DNA of 64,000 nt from Elusimicrobiota bacterium (lineage in GTDB: Bacteria > Elusimicrobiota > Elusimicrobia > Elusimicrobiales > UBA9959). A program made the translations under genes and the position numbers. Numbering within the stretch: the first letter of the stretch is position 1; the number at the start of each line of letters is the position of its first letter. Shown one piece after another: positions 9,808 to 19,717 of this stretch. The stretch is taken from assembly GCA_012517235.1 (NCBI GenBank), contig JAAYVI010000017.1:1-64000 (forward strand), written 5' to 3'. The notes beneath the pieces were generated by a model. That model saw nothing but the letters and a program-made list of their open reading frames with translations. It made no database searches and was not told the DNA's origin.

Positions 9808-10617
9808 TTATTTATTTTCCGTTTCTACGGATTCGGGCTCGGCTTGCGGCACATCTTCGGTCTGAGGCTGCTGATTTTCTTCGGCCGCAGGCTCTTCGGT
9901 TTGTATTTGATTTTCTTGAGAAGGCTGAGCGTTCTTAAGCTCTCTCCCGGATATTACGGCATCGGCCATAACCGAGCAGAAAAGTCTTATGGATCTTGCC
10001 GCATCGTCGTTGCCGGGTATTACCCAGTCCACAACTTCCGGATCGGCGTTGGTATCGCATACCGCTACGGTTACTATTCCGAGTTTTTTTGCTTCCTTGA
10101 CGGCCAAAGCTTCTTCTACGGGATCGACTACGAACATAATATCGGGAATAACCTTCATTTCTCTTATTCCGGATAAAACCTTCAATATTTTATTTTTTTC
10201 TTTGCTGAGTCTCGAAACTTCTTTCTTGGCCATAACTTTAAAATAGCCTTTATTTTCGAGTTCTTCCAATTCTTCGAGCCTTCTTAGAGACTTTCTTATC
10301 GTGTCGAAATTGGTAAGAGTTCCGCCCAGCCATTTTTCATATACGCAAGGCACATTGGCTCTCTGCGCTTCTTCTTTTATTATTTCTTTGGCCTGTTTTT
10401 TGGTGCCTACGAAAAGAAAATTTTTGCCTTCCTTGGCGCACTGTTCCACAAAAGAATAAGCTTTTTTCAATTCCTTCAGGGTTTTCTGAAGATCCATTAT
10501 ATGTATTCCGTTTCTCTCTCCGAATATGAAACGAGACATTTTGGGATTCCATTTATAGGTTTGGTGACCGAAATGAACTCCGGCTTCAAGCATTGCTTTC
10601 ATCGATACGTTAAACAT
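9808..10617 (-). CDS. rpsB: 30S ribosomal protein S2 with acidic Q/E/P-rich C-terminal tail
   Basis: [38 protein letters not shown]; start set at MFNVSMKAM (listed ORF starts at 10719). Confidence 0.97.
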   Translation of the reverse strand: MFNVSMKAMLEAGVHFGHQTYKWNPKMSRFIFGERNGIHIMDLQKTLKELKKAYSFVEQCAKEGKNFLFVGTKKQAKEIIKEEAQRANVPCVYEKWLGGTLTNFDTIRKSLRRLEELEELENKGYFKVMAKKEVSRLSKEKNKILKVLSGIREMKVIPDIMFVVDPVEEALAVKEAKKLGIVTVAVCDTNADPEVVDWVIPGNDDAARSIRLFCSVMADAVISGRELKNAQPSQENQIQTEEPAAEENQQPQTEDVPQAEPESVETENK

Positions 10618-10689
10618 TAGTCTTAGCCTCCGATAATACTTCCTTAATATGTTAAAAAAGGTCTTTTCAAAAGCCTCTTTATTAAGATA

Positions 10690-10719
10690 ATCATAGCATA
10701 TTGGCGGGCTTCTTGGCAA
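10690..10719 (-). promoter_or_regulatory. Candidate sigma70-type promoter for rpsB-tsf
   Basis: Minus strand TTGCCA (10714-10719), 18-bp spacer, TATGAT (10690-10695), about 70 bp upstream of the rpsB start. Confidence 0.5.
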
Positions 10720-10739
10720 ATTTTATATAATTCTAACTT

Positions 10740-12371
10740 ATGAAAGTGAAAGCCGTTCAGCTTAATTCAAAAATAGCGGACTTCGAAGGCAATTTCTCAA
10801 AAGCTTTAGGGTTTTACTTATCTAATAAAGAAAAATGCGATTTGACCGTCTTTCCCGAATTATCGGTTTGCGGCTATCCTCCTCTGGATCTGCTTGAAAA
10901 TCAATCTTTTATAAAAGCTTGCGAAAAAGCGGCTCTTAAATGGGCGGCAATGACTAAAGAAGGTCCGGCCTGCATATTCGGCTCTCCGATGCCTAATCCG
11001 GATAAAAAAGGAAAAAGGATATTAAATTGCGCCGTATTTGCGGAAAAAGGGAAAATAAAGAAAATAGTGGGAAAAACTTTATTGCCCACATACGATATTT
11101 TTGACGAAGCGAGATATTTTCAGCCCTGGCAAGGCAATAGAACGCTATTTTATAAAGGCAAAAAAATAGCAATAACCGTATGCGAAGATATTTGGGCGAA
11201 CACCGACCTTTTGCCTCACTGCGAACTTTATGAAAAAAATCCTCTTAAAGAATGCGCCGATTTGAAACCGGATTTGGTTGTTAATATCTCGGCCTCTCCT
11301 TTTCACAAGCATAAAGGCAATATCAGGAAAAAGATACTTTCCCAATTGTCAAAAAAATATTCGGTTAACTTGGCTTATGTAAATTGCTGCGGTGCAAACG
11401 ACGAACTTATATTTGACGGAGAAAGTCTTTTCTTTTCAAAAAAAGGAGAACTTCTGGCCGCCGGAGAGCCTTTTGAAGAGAATAGTTTTTTATGCGATTT
11501 TGATCGCGCAAATTTTCCGCTAAAAATACAAAGAGATTGTTCCGAAGATATTAAAAAAGCTTTGGTATGCGGAATAAGGGATTATTTTTATAAGCAAGGT
11601 TTCTCTAAGGCGGTTTTGGGATTAAGCGGAGGCATAGATTCCGCGGTAGTTGCTTGTTTGGCTGCCGAAGCTTTGGGCAAGGAAAATGTTTTGGGCGTTT
11701 TAATGCCTTCTCCCTACACCTCCCAAAGAAGCATAAAAGACGCTCTTCTTTTGGGAAGAAATCTGGGGATAAAAACGGAAATCAAAAAAATAAGCGGCAT
11801 ATACTCCTCTTTTATAAAAGAATTAGGATACGGAGATAGTAAAATAGACCTCGCAAAGCAAAATCTTCAATCAAGAATAAGAGGCGCCGTTCTTATGGCC
11901 TATTCCAATAGGAGCGGATATTTGGTTTTGACAACCGGAAACAAATCCGAAATAGCGATGGGATACTGTACGCTTTACGGAGATACGGCCGGCGCCATAG
12001 CTCCGATAGGAGATCTGTTAAAAACGGAAGTATACGAATTGGCGGAAATTATAAATAAAGACGCAAAATATATACCTCAATCGATAATATCGAGACCTCC
12101 GAGCGCGGAATTAAAACCGCGGCAAAAAGATCAAGACGATTTGCCTCCTTATAATTTATTGGACCGCATAATAAAATCTTACATGGAAGAAGGCTCCGAT
12201 TTAAAAGATTTCCAGTCAAATTTGAAAAGCTTTGCCGAAGAAATAATAAAAAGAATGGAAAACAACGAATATAAAAGAAAGCAGCTTCCTATGTGTCTTA
12301 AAATTTCTAAAAAATCTTTCGGAACCGGAAGAAAAATGCCTTCCGCCAAATCGTCTCCTCCATACCGATGA
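10740..12371 (+). CDS. nadE: Glutamine-dependent NAD+ synthetase (amidase plus synthetase domains)
   Basis: Nitrilase-like N-terminus (FPELSVCGYPPLDLL), LGLSGGIDSAVVACLAAEALG, LTTGNKSEIAMGYCTLYGD. Confidence 0.96.
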   Translation: MKVKAVQLNSKIADFEGNFSKALGFYLSNKEKCDLTVFPELSVCGYPPLDLLENQSFIKACEKAALKWAAMTKEGPACIFGSPMPNPDKKGKRILNCAVFAEKGKIKKIVGKTLLPTYDIFDEARYFQPWQGNRTLFYKGKKIAITVCEDIWANTDLLPHCELYEKNPLKECADLKPDLVVNISASPFHKHKGNIRKKILSQLSKKYSVNLAYVNCCGANDELIFDGESLFFSKKGELLAAGEPFEENSFLCDFDRANFPLKIQRDCSEDIKKALVCGIRDYFYKQGFSKAVLGLSGGIDSAVVACLAAEALGKENVLGVLMPSPYTSQRSIKDALLLGRNLGIKTEIKKISGIYSSFIKELGYGDSKIDLAKQNLQSRIRGAVLMAYSNRSGYLVLTTGNKSEIAMGYCTLYGDTAGAIAPIGDLLKTEVYELAEIINKDAKYIPQSIISRPPSAELKPRQKDQDDLPPYNLLDRIIKSYMEEGSDLKDFQSNLKSFAEEIIKRMENNEYKRKQLPMCLKISKKSFGTGRKMPSAKSSPPYR

Positions 12372-13642
12372 AAAAATTAATTTTTCTTTCCTTGATATTG
12401 GGATATTCCTATTGTTTTACGCAAGAAGATAAAGGTCAAGAAACTCCCGCGGTTAAAGTTCTTAAAAATAATTTTTTGACAAAAATTTCGGATAAACTTT
12501 CGTTCTCCGCCGGTCCCGCTCAAATTTTATCGATTCCCATATTTCAAAATAACAAAGATTTGGGCTCTTCTTACGGAGTAATGTCGGCGATTGTTTTTAA
12601 ATCTTCGGATAACGTAAATCCGATAAAAACCGTTCTGGCTCCTTCCTATGAAAAAAGCGAAAAATTGGGAGATTCTTTTTCTTACAGACATTACTTTTTC
12701 CCCGGGAAAGGAGAACTGGCGATGGCGAGATTTTCCAAGTCTCAAGGCCCTAAAAAAGAAGCCGTTTTTTGGTATTACGGAGAATCCGCATTGGGCAAAG
12801 ATAAATCTCTGGATTTTTTTGTATCCGACTCATGGGATCCCAAATATTCTTTTTACGGGTACGGCCCGAACAGCTCGGAAAAAGACGGGGAAAATTATGT
12901 TTTAGACTATAAAACGCTTCAATTATCTTTAAAATTTCCCATAGCCGGAAAAGTTAAAATAGAATACTCTCCTTCTTACTCTCAAAAGAAAATAAAAAAC
13001 GGCCCTTTCGGTTCCGACGAGCCTTTTTGGCAATCTTATCCGAACGAATATTCGCAATTATCGGAACAAAAAAAATTTTTTATCAATAAACTTTCGATAT
13101 TTATGGATACCACGGATCATCCTTTTCTGCCTAAGATAGGAAATTTTTTATCTTTTTCGGCGGCATTCTCCGCAAAACCTTATTCTTCTTATTCTTACGC
13201 TTTATACAAGGCCGAGGCTAAAAAGTATTACAAGCTATTTTCCGAAGATCAGGTAACGGCTTTAAGATACGAACTGCAGTGGATTTCGGGCAATAAAAAC
13301 ATACCTTTTTATCAAATGCCCGTTCTGGGGGAAAGTTCGGGACTAAGAGCGGCCGGAGAAGGAAGGTATTGCTCAAGAGCAAAATTTTTAGCTACCGTAG
13401 AACACAGAATGACGGTTTCAAAGTCGGCTTTTATGAAATTTTTAAGCGAATTGGAATTTACTCCTTTTTTGGATATGGGTACCGTAGCCGAAAATCCTAA
13501 GGATTTAAAAATAAACAAAATGATTTACGGGCCCGGGGCCGCTTTTAGACTCGTATTAAGACCGCATATAGCGGCTTCGGCAAATCTGGCGTTTTACAAA
13601 GAAGGATATAATTTTCTTATAAACGTAGGCTATCCGTTTTAA
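12368..13642 (+). CDS. Outer-membrane beta-barrel protein, Omp85/surface antigen-like
   Basis: Signal peptide-like N-terminus; Omp85-like barrel pattern (MPVLGESSGLRAAGEGRYCSRAKFLATVEHR, FLINVGYPF terminus). Confidence 0.65.
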   Translation: MKKLIFLSLILGYSYCFTQEDKGQETPAVKVLKNNFLTKISDKLSFSAGPAQILSIPIFQNNKDLGSSYGVMSAIVFKSSDNVNPIKTVLAPSYEKSEKLGDSFSYRHYFFPGKGELAMARFSKSQGPKKEAVFWYYGESALGKDKSLDFFVSDSWDPKYSFYGYGPNSSEKDGENYVLDYKTLQLSLKFPIAGKVKIEYSPSYSQKKIKNGPFGSDEPFWQSYPNEYSQLSEQKKFFINKLSIFMDTTDHPFLPKIGNFLSFSAAFSAKPYSSYSYALYKAEAKKYYKLFSEDQVTALRYELQWISGNKNIPFYQMPVLGESSGLRAAGEGRYCSRAKFLATVEHRMTVSKSAFMKFLSELEFTPFLDMGTVAENPKDLKINKMIYGPGAAFRLVLRPHIAASANLAFYKEGYNFLINVGYPF

Positions 13643-15727
13643 TTATTGTTGAGTCAGCTGAGACAAATCGGCCAAATCGCCGAATATTTTTTTTACCGAA
13701 AATAAAAGCGCGGTTCTATTATCTCTGACTTGTTTATTTTCGCAGTTAACCATAACGCCCGCAAAGAAATTTTCCAAAGGAGATTTTAAAGAGGACGCCG
13801 TCTGCAAAGCTTTTTTATAATCTCCTTTTTCGGCAAATTCTTCGGATTTGGCGGAAATATCTTCCAAAGAATCGGCCAAAGTTCTTTCTTCTTCTTTTTC
13901 AAAAAGATCTCTGTTAAAGTGTCCCGTATTTTCTTTATCCTTTAGTATATTGTTAACTCTTTTATATAGAGAAGCCAATATTAAAACTTCCGGAGATTGA
14001 GATATTTCTTTTATCGCTTCCGCTCTTGCCAAAGCTTTGTTTAAATCCCCTTCTCTTAAAAATATTTCTTTTACCGCGGCCAAAGCCCCAGCGGGAATAT
14101 TTTTTGAGGAGTAGTTTTCAAGCCTTTGCCAGAAAAAATCCGCAAGTTTCGGCCAGCAGGAAATATTATTTTTAATTTCCTCGTTTTTATAAAGAGAAAG
14201 AGCGAAATAAACCGCGTCTTTTAAATTTATTTTTAATTTATTTTCCGCTATTATCCTCACCGCTCCGTAAGCGGCTCGTCTCAAGCCGTGAGGATCTTGA
14301 CTTCCGGTAGGAATAAGTCCCGCGGAAAAATCGCCGGCAAGAGTATCTATTCTCGAAGCCAACGACAGTATTGAACCTTCCAAAGAAGACGGTAAAGAAT
14401 CTTCGGCCGACAACGGCTTATAGAAATCCTTTAAAGCCAAAGCGCCTTTTTCGTCCAATCCCCATTCTTTGCCATAATACCCGCTCATTATTCCCTGAAG
14501 TTCCGGAAATTCTCTTACCACATTCGACGCCAAATCCAGATAAACGCATTGCGCGGCGGATCGAAGAATAGAAGAATCAAAACCTATTTTATCCGCTATC
14601 CATAAAGCCAGAGATTGCGTTCTTTCCTTTTTATCCGACATTGTTCCTAATTTTTCTTGAAAAAGTATTTTCGATATTTTTTCTTTTAAAACATCTTTGG
14701 AAGTTTTAATATCGTTTTCATAAAAAAATATCGCGTCTCTGCATCTCGCCTCAAAAACGCTTAAGAATCCTTCCTCCACATTTTTATTGCCTTTCGACAA
14801 ACCGTCTCTTACTCCTATAAAAAAAGGAGCCGGCTGAGAATTTTTATAACAGGGGAAAAATTTAAGCTGTTTTTTCATTACCAAAGAAAGAAGCTCCTGA
14901 GGAAGAGATAAAAATTCGTTAGAATATTTGACCGGAACGCAAGAAGGATATTCGGTCAAATAAGAGTTTTCTTCCACTAAAGCTTCGTCGAGATCGGGCG
15001 AAAGTTTCATAGCAGAACCCGCATTTTTTAAATCCTTTAATATTTTTTCTTTTCTTTCTTCTCCTTTGACTATTACCTGAGCTTTTTCCAAAGATTTGAA
15101 ATACGAATCGGCGGTTTTTACGGAAATTTTCTTAGAACCCAATGCGGCAAGTCCGAAAGTCGTTTTTCCCGCTTTAACTTGCGCCAACCGGAAAACTACG
15201 GGGGAAGAACCGTAAATAGCCAAAAAATTTCTTATCGGTCTGGCGAATCTTAATCTGCTTTCTTCCCAAACCATATTTTTAGGAAACTGAAGATTTTTCA
15301 CTATATGAACGCACAGATCGGAAAGTATTTTGGAAGCCGAAAGAGGGGGAAGTTTTCTTTCATAGCATAAGACTTCTCCCTTTTTTTCTATTACGGCGGT
15401 TTTAAGTTTATCGCAGGATATACCCAAAGAAGAAGCAAAACCCGAAGCCTGTTTGGTATAATTTCCCTTTTCGTCTTTAAGAAGTCTTGCGGGAGGACCG
15501 TAAAAAATTTCGCTTCTTTCCGCCGTTTTTTGAGGGATATTTTCGACAAATAAAACAAGTCTTCTATAAGTTCCGAAAACGGATATTTCTCCGTGCGGAA
15601 GATTTTTAGAAAGCAAAAAAGAAGCGGCGGTTTCTTTTATCTGAGAAAGAGCCGAAATTATAAATCTGGCGGGGATATTCTCCACATAAATTTCATAAAC
15701 AAAATTTTTATTTTTATTTTCTGTCAT
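13643..15727 (-). CDS. glyS: Glycyl-tRNA synthetase beta subunit
   Basis: FVYEIYVENIPARFI, GPPARLLKD, DPHGLRRAAYGAVRII; adjacent to glyQ. Confidence 0.96.
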   Translation of the reverse strand: MTENKNKNFVYEIYVENIPARFIISALSQIKETAASFLLSKNLPHGEISVFGTYRRLVLFVENIPQKTAERSEIFYGPPARLLKDEKGNYTKQASGFASSLGISCDKLKTAVIEKKGEVLCYERKLPPLSASKILSDLCVHIVKNLQFPKNMVWEESRLRFARPIRNFLAIYGSSPVVFRLAQVKAGKTTFGLAALGSKKISVKTADSYFKSLEKAQVIVKGEERKEKILKDLKNAGSAMKLSPDLDEALVEENSYLTEYPSCVPVKYSNEFLSLPQELLSLVMKKQLKFFPCYKNSQPAPFFIGVRDGLSKGNKNVEEGFLSVFEARCRDAIFFYENDIKTSKDVLKEKISKILFQEKLGTMSDKKERTQSLALWIADKIGFDSSILRSAAQCVYLDLASNVVREFPELQGIMSGYYGKEWGLDEKGALALKDFYKPLSAEDSLPSSLEGSILSLASRIDTLAGDFSAGLIPTGSQDPHGLRRAAYGAVRIIAENKLKINLKDAVYFALSLYKNEEIKNNISCWPKLADFFWQRLENYSSKNIPAGALAAVKEIFLREGDLNKALARAEAIKEISQSPEVLILASLYKRVNNILKDKENTGHFNRDLFEKEEERTLADSLEDISAKSEEFAEKGDYKKALQTASSLKSPLENFFAGVMVNCENKQVRDNRTALLFSVKKIFGDLADLSQLTQQ

Positions 15728-16590
15728 ATTTTTTCGCCTTTAAGAGCTGGTTCGCAGTCTTCCACATAAGCTTTCGCGCAAAGTCTGGCCATGCCTCTGA
15801 CTCTTTTTATCAAATTGGCTCTCTCGGAAACCGATATCGCGCCTCTGGCGTCAAGCAAATTAAAAGTATGAGAGGACTTTATGACAAAATCGTAAGCTGG
15901 ATAATACAACCCCTTAGAACAAAGCTTTTGAGTTTCTTTTTCGTAAAAATCAAAATCGCTTCTAAGCTTTTGAGTATCCGCTTCCTCAAAATTAAAAGCC
16001 GAAAATTGTTTTTCGGACTGTTTAAACAAATCTCCGTACGTAAGCTTTTCGTTCCATTTTATTTCAAACACATTTTTTTTCTTCTGAGAAAACATTGCGA
16101 GTCTTTCCAAACCGTAAGTTATTTCCGCCGTAATGGGATAAAGTTCGTAAGAAGCCATTTGCTGAAAATATGTAAACTGAGTAACCTCCATACCGTCCAG
16201 CCAAACTTCCCATCCTATGCCGCTGGCGCCGAGCGTGGGAGATTCCCAATCGTCTTCTATCCATCTAACGTCATGGCAGGAATAATCTATTCCTATCGCT
16301 TTAAGAGATTCCAAATAAATTTTCTGTATGTCTTTAAAAGGAGGTTTTATGATTACTTGATACTGATAATACTTTCCCAATCTGTTAGGATTTTCTCCGT
16401 ATCTTCCGTCCGCCGGTCTTCTGCACGGTTCGGCATAACAAACCATAGTCTCTCTGGAAGTAAGCGATCCGAAAAAAGTCGCCGTATTAAAAGTTCCGGC
16501 TCCTTTCTCCATATCGTAAGGCTGTATTACGGCGCATCCTTTTTTGGCCCAGTATGCGTCCAATTTAAGAATTATATCTTGAAAATTCAT
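15724..16590 (-). CDS. glyQ: Glycyl-tRNA synthetase alpha subunit
   Basis: GCAVIQPYDMEKGAGTFNTATFFGSLT, EPCRRPADGRYGENPNRLG, GWEVWLDGMEVTQFTYFQQ. Confidence 0.97.
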   Translation of the reverse strand: MNFQDIILKLDAYWAKKGCAVIQPYDMEKGAGTFNTATFFGSLTSRETMVCYAEPCRRPADGRYGENPNRLGKYYQYQVIIKPPFKDIQKIYLESLKAIGIDYSCHDVRWIEDDWESPTLGASGIGWEVWLDGMEVTQFTYFQQMASYELYPITAEITYGLERLAMFSQKKKNVFEIKWNEKLTYGDLFKQSEKQFSAFNFEEADTQKLRSDFDFYEKETQKLCSKGLYYPAYDFVIKSSHTFNLLDARGAISVSERANLIKRVRGMARLCAKAYVEDCEPALKGEKI

Positions 16591-16632
16591 TTGTTTCTCC
16601 GATAAGTTTTGCCGCCTATTTTAAGACTATTG

Positions 16633-17262
16633 TTAAATTTTAACAAATTTGAGAGAATTAATCTCCCTTCCGGAATGCTCCCTTACCTTATCTATTACAT
16701 AAGATTCTATCAAATCGAAAGTCCTGGAGTCTTCTTTAAGTTCTTTAAGTCCGGAGAAATCGTCTTTATGAAGATTTTCCCAAATACTTTCGTCAAAGCC
16801 GAGGTTTGACTTTCTAAAACCGACCCCGCAATACTCCAAAAGCAAAAGAGAATACGATAATAGCAAAAAAGAATTTTTTTCTTCTTTTTCCAAGTACTCC
16901 AAAGCGTTTTTTAAAAGATTAAATTTTTCTTTGGCCGGCTGTCCCAGAGGAGTAAGATTCACCATAAGCTCGCAAATATAAAAAGCGTTTAGAATTTTTG
17001 TATTATTCGACCTTAGAGACGGGAAAACGCTTATTATCTTTCCGCCGGTACAAACCGGCAAAGCGGAACCGTTTTTGGCATAAAACCTAAAATCGCCCAT
17101 AACAAAAGTTTCGCTTAAAGGTCTCAATTTGGCTTTTTGCTTTCTTACGCTTTTAAAGCTTATTTCCAGTCTTCCGTAATTTTCGGTAAAAACGGTAACT
17201 ATTTTGTCGCTGTCTCTTAAAGGTCTTTGTCTTAAAACTATTCCTTTGTCGCAAAAATACAT
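16633..17262 (-). CDS. recO: DNA repair protein RecO
   Basis: N-terminal OB-like KGIVLRQRPLRDSDKIVTVFTENYGRLEISFKSVRK. Confidence 0.85.
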   Translation of the reverse strand: MYFCDKGIVLRQRPLRDSDKIVTVFTENYGRLEISFKSVRKQKAKLRPLSETFVMGDFRFYAKNGSALPVCTGGKIISVFPSLRSNNTKILNAFYICELMVNLTPLGQPAKEKFNLLKNALEYLEKEEKNSFLLLSYSLLLLEYCGVGFRKSNLGFDESIWENLHKDDFSGLKELKEDSRTFDLIESYVIDKVREHSGREINSLKFVKI

Positions 17263-17338
17263 AAATATATTTTATAAAATACCTCCGCCGTTTTATAACG
17301 GCTGTAAAAAAATTTTCTTATTTTGTTTAATTATTAAG

Positions 17339-18136
17339 ATGAAAATAATGATTTTGGGTCATAGCGGATTCATAGGGTCTCATTTGCTTGAAGAAAAAAT
17401 TATTTCTAATTGCGAAAAGATTCTTCCCTCAAGAAAGGTTTCTTCGGTTTATAATAAAGACGGAGATCTATTGGTACCTTACGAAAAGGCTTTCGAATAC
17501 GCCGACAAAATAAAACCCGAAGTCATAGTAAATTTAATAGGCGTATTAAAAGAAAAAAAAGAAGGCGAATACGAACGGGCGCATGTAAAAACGGCGGAAA
17601 ATATCGCGAAATACTCGCAATACAACAAAGCAAAAGTAATTCATATTTCCGCATTGGGCCCAGAAGATTGTTCCGATTCTCTCTATTTTTCAACAAAAAG
17701 AAAAGCCGAAAAGGTATTAAACCAAAAAAACTCCGACTTGATAATAATAAGACCGGGAATAGTTCTCGGAGAAGGTCAAAAAATTCTTTCCGACATAAAA
17801 AAAATTTCTTCTTTTTCTCCCTTCATTTTTTGTCCCGATTCCAAAACGGCGGTTATAAACGTAAAAAGACTTACCTCCATTATAGCTAAAGCCGTCGTCG
17901 GAGAAATCAAACCGGGAACATATCAAGCTTACGACGAGATATCGGACTTCAAGTCTTTTTTTGAAAAATCTTTGGATATTATCAAAGTAAAAAGAAAAGT
18001 AATATCCCTGCCTATTTCTTTTTTTCTTCCAATGGCCGAATTGGGAGAAATAATCGATTTTTTTCCTATTAATAAGGAGCAATATAAAATGATGATTTGC
18101 GGCTCTTTGCCTCTGGAGAAATATCCGAAGCTATGA
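17339..18136 (+). CDS. NAD(P)-binding SDR/epimerase-like protein (NmrA/NDUFA9-like)
   Basis: MKIMILGHSGFIGSHLLEE Rossmann motif; VIHISALGPEDCSDSLYFSTKRKAEKVL; start moved from the listed 17204. Confidence 0.75.
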   Translation: MKIMILGHSGFIGSHLLEEKIISNCEKILPSRKVSSVYNKDGDLLVPYEKAFEYADKIKPEVIVNLIGVLKEKKEGEYERAHVKTAENIAKYSQYNKAKVIHISALGPEDCSDSLYFSTKRKAEKVLNQKNSDLIIIRPGIVLGEGQKILSDIKKISSFSPFIFCPDSKTAVINVKRLTSIIAKAVVGEIKPGTYQAYDEISDFKSFFEKSLDIIKVKRKVISLPISFFLPMAELGEIIDFFPINKEQYKMMICGSLPLEKYPKL

Positions 18137-19518
18137 TAGAAAAAGAAAGAATAAAGAAATTAAATTCCAAAAAAATATTAAAAAACGGAAGATACGGACT
18201 TTATATTATGCAGGCCTCTCAAAGACTTTCCGATAATAAGGCATTGGCCTTCGCGGTAAGTTTGGCAAACGAAAATAATATTCCTTTAATAACCGTATTC
18301 AATATAATGCCCTCTTTTCCCGGAGCGAATATTAGACATTACGCTTTTATGATGGAAGGTCTGAAGGAACTAAAAAAAGATTTTGACAGCGCCGGTTATC
18401 CTTTTTATATTATGGATGGATATTACGAAGAAAACTTTTTTAAAATATCGGGGGAAGCGGCTTTTGCCGTAACGGACTGCGGATATTTAAGACATCAAAG
18501 AGAAATGAGAGAAAGAGCGGCTCAAAAAGCGGAATTTGCTTTTTATCAAGTAGAAGCCGATACGGCTATACCGTGCGAAACCGCGTCTCAAAAAAAAGAA
18601 CCTTATGCTTCGGTTTTAAGACCTAAAATATTAAAACTGCTTCCTTATTTTTTAAAGACGACGAAAATACCCGAATTAAAAAACAAAAAAAAATTTGTTA
18701 ATTTTAAAAACATAAACATATGCGAAAAAAATTTTCTTGAAAGCTTTCTTAAATGTCCTCTAATTCCCGGGCCGGTTCCTTATGAAAAAGGAGGATATGG
18801 CGAAGCTTCCAAAAAATTAAAAAATTTTATTTCCAAAAAACTAAATTTTTATCATCTTCGTTCCGACCCTTCGTCGGATTACTCTTCGGGACTTAGCGCT
18901 TACCTTCACTTCGGACAAATATCTCCATGCGAAATATCTCTTTCGGTTTTATCGTCAAAATCCGCGGAAGAGAATAAGCAAAAATTTTTAGACGAGTTGA
19001 TAGTATGGAGAGAACTCGCGAGAAATTTTACCTTATATGAAAAATCATACGACAATCTGAAAGGATTGCCGGATTGGGCTTTACTACAGCTGGCAAAACG
19101 AAGTTCCGATGAAAGGCCTTATTTATATTCAAAAGAGGAACTTGAAAAAGCCCGAACAAAAGATATTTACTGGAATTGCGCTCAAAAAGAGCTTTTAATT
19201 AGGGGCAGAATTCATAATTATATGAGAATGTATTGGGGGAAAAAAATCATCGAATGGACGGACTCTCCTAAAAAAGCTTTGGAAATAATGATATATCTAA
19301 ACGACAAATACGCTTTGGACGGCAGAGATCCTAACGGATACGCCTCTATATTATGGTGTTTCGGTCTTCATGACAGACCTTTTTTCCCAAGACCGATATT
19401 CGGGAATATAAGATATATGAGCGCCAAAGGACTGGAGACAAAATTCGACATGGAGAAATATGTCTCCGATATCGAATATTTGGAAAAGGATTTCAATAAA
19501 AATCCGAAAAGACCTTAA
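18133..19518 (+). CDS. phrB: Class II deoxyribodipyrimidine photolyase
   Basis: RLSDNKALAFAVSLA N-terminus; LDGRDPNGYASILWCFGLHDRPFFPRPIFGNIRYMS C-terminal signature; ATG overlaps the previous stop. Confidence 0.92.
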   Translation: MIEKERIKKLNSKKILKNGRYGLYIMQASQRLSDNKALAFAVSLANENNIPLITVFNIMPSFPGANIRHYAFMMEGLKELKKDFDSAGYPFYIMDGYYEENFFKISGEAAFAVTDCGYLRHQREMRERAAQKAEFAFYQVEADTAIPCETASQKKEPYASVLRPKILKLLPYFLKTTKIPELKNKKKFVNFKNINICEKNFLESFLKCPLIPGPVPYEKGGYGEASKKLKNFISKKLNFYHLRSDPSSDYSSGLSAYLHFGQISPCEISLSVLSSKSAEENKQKFLDELIVWRELARNFTLYEKSYDNLKGLPDWALLQLAKRSSDERPYLYSKEELEKARTKDIYWNCAQKELLIRGRIHNYMRMYWGKKIIEWTDSPKKALEIMIYLNDKYALDGRDPNGYASILWCFGLHDRPFFPRPIFGNIRYMSAKGLETKFDMEKYVSDIEYLEKDFNKNPKRP

Positions 19519-19576
19519 AGAATCGCATTGATATCTTTGCATAATTTCCAAAAATTTTTGATATAATAATATTATT

Positions 19577-19714
19577 ATGCTACCAACATATAGACCAAAC
19601 GTAAGAAGAAGAAAAAAATCCATAGGCTTTAGAGCCAGAATGAAAACAAAAGGCGGAAGAAAAGTATTATCCGCCAGAAGAAGAAAGGGAAGATGGAATC
19701 TCATCCCCGAATAA
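19577..19714 (+). CDS. rpmH: 50S ribosomal protein L34 (not in the supplied ORF list)
   Basis: [45 protein letters not shown], immediately upstream of rnpA. Confidence 0.96.
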   Translation: MLPTYRPNVRRRKKSIGFRARMKTKGGRKVLSARRRKGRWNLIPE

Positions 19715-19717
19715 ACC

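Noticed and set aside
15868-16605. 245-aa plus-strand ORF opposite glyQ
   Set aside because: Antisense shadow of glyQ with F/R/S-rich composition.
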